Assembly: GCF_002086735.1 (NCBI RefSeq) | Contig: NZ_MVIJ01000017.1 | Coordinates: 40,759 to 104,758, forward strand | Length of the DNA: 64,000 nucleotides | From: Mycobacterium scrofulaceum | GTDB taxonomy: Bacteria; Actinomycetota; Actinomycetes; Mycobacteriales; Mycobacteriaceae | Direction: 5' to 3' | Notes under the pieces: model-generated | Told to the model about the DNA's origin: nothing | Databases searched by the model: none | Seen by the model: only the letters and a program-made list of their open reading frames with translations | Position numbers and translations under genes: made by a program | Shown: one piece after another, positions 63,984-64,000 of the stretch | How positions within the stretch are numbered: the first letter of the stretch is position 1 | How the letters are laid out: each line of letters starts with the position of its first letter

Positions 63984-64000
63984 ATGAAGGTCATCGCGTG

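Overview
The window is a high-GC mycobacterial chromosome segment. Gene content and order match the region known in M. tuberculosis as roughly Rv0794c to Rv0830: encapsulin, DyP peroxidase, M18 aminopeptidase, purL, purF, purM, sseC2/cysA2, lmeA, glnR, mshD, pstB, phoU, an LCP protein, dus, desA1, kmtR and a TIGR00027 methyltransferase. A complete pstSCAB cluster after mshD and several inserted modules show it is not M. tuberculosis itself; a non-tuberculous, possibly slow-growing species is likely (inference).

Layout. 0-8.7 kb is a redox/detoxification block: VOC protein, cupin, disulfide-reductase-like flavoprotein, HAD hydrolase, MDR oxidoreductase, two coupled TetR regulators, an Asp-nucleophile alpha/beta hydrolase and a MOSC-reductase-ferredoxin fusion. 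Five copies of the palindrome TGGG-N8-CCCA lie in its intergenic regions, suggesting one TetR regulon. 8.7-10.5 kb is an encapsulin nanocompartment operon whose DyP cargo ends in a visible targeting peptide. 11.9-15.2 kb is a multicopper-oxidase module that looks inserted between the pepC and glyoxalase genes. 15.2-25.5 kb is purine synthesis plus conserved housekeeping genes. 25.5-29.8 kb holds a candidate structured RNA and a two-gene signalling module: a TIR-TM-PknH-sensor fusion beside a membrane protein with an NAD-binding-like core, RyR domain and duplicated C-terminal GDW motifs. 29.9-33.5 kb carries nitrobindin (with a tiny coupled membrane peptide), the thiosulfate sulfurtransferase operon behind a polycysteine leader ORF, and lmeA. 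33.6-48.6 kb has glnR-mshD, pstSCAB/phoU, an LCP ligase, dus, desA1 and a nickel/cobalt-type ArsR regulator paired with a histidine-rich peptide.

48.6-62.2 kb is a 13.6-kb integrated element in the 3' half of a tRNA-Lys gene, bounded by a 46-bp direct repeat. It encodes a tyrosine integrase, a serine recombinase, an excisionase, a DUF3631 ATPase, a zinc-finger terminase-like protein, a PD-(D/E)XK-like nuclease, and one structural gene, a phage major-capsid-like protein, with two coupled tiny ORFs. I see no large terminase, portal, protease, tail or lysis gene. The size and content resemble the phiRv1/phiRv2 class of small prophage-like elements and phage satellites. Its two ends carry probable anti-phage cargo: a STAND-type NTPase pair at the left and an HEPN-motif protein at the right.

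62.2-64 kb holds a tRNA cluster (Lys, Glu, Asp, Phe) and a lone HipA-like kinase.
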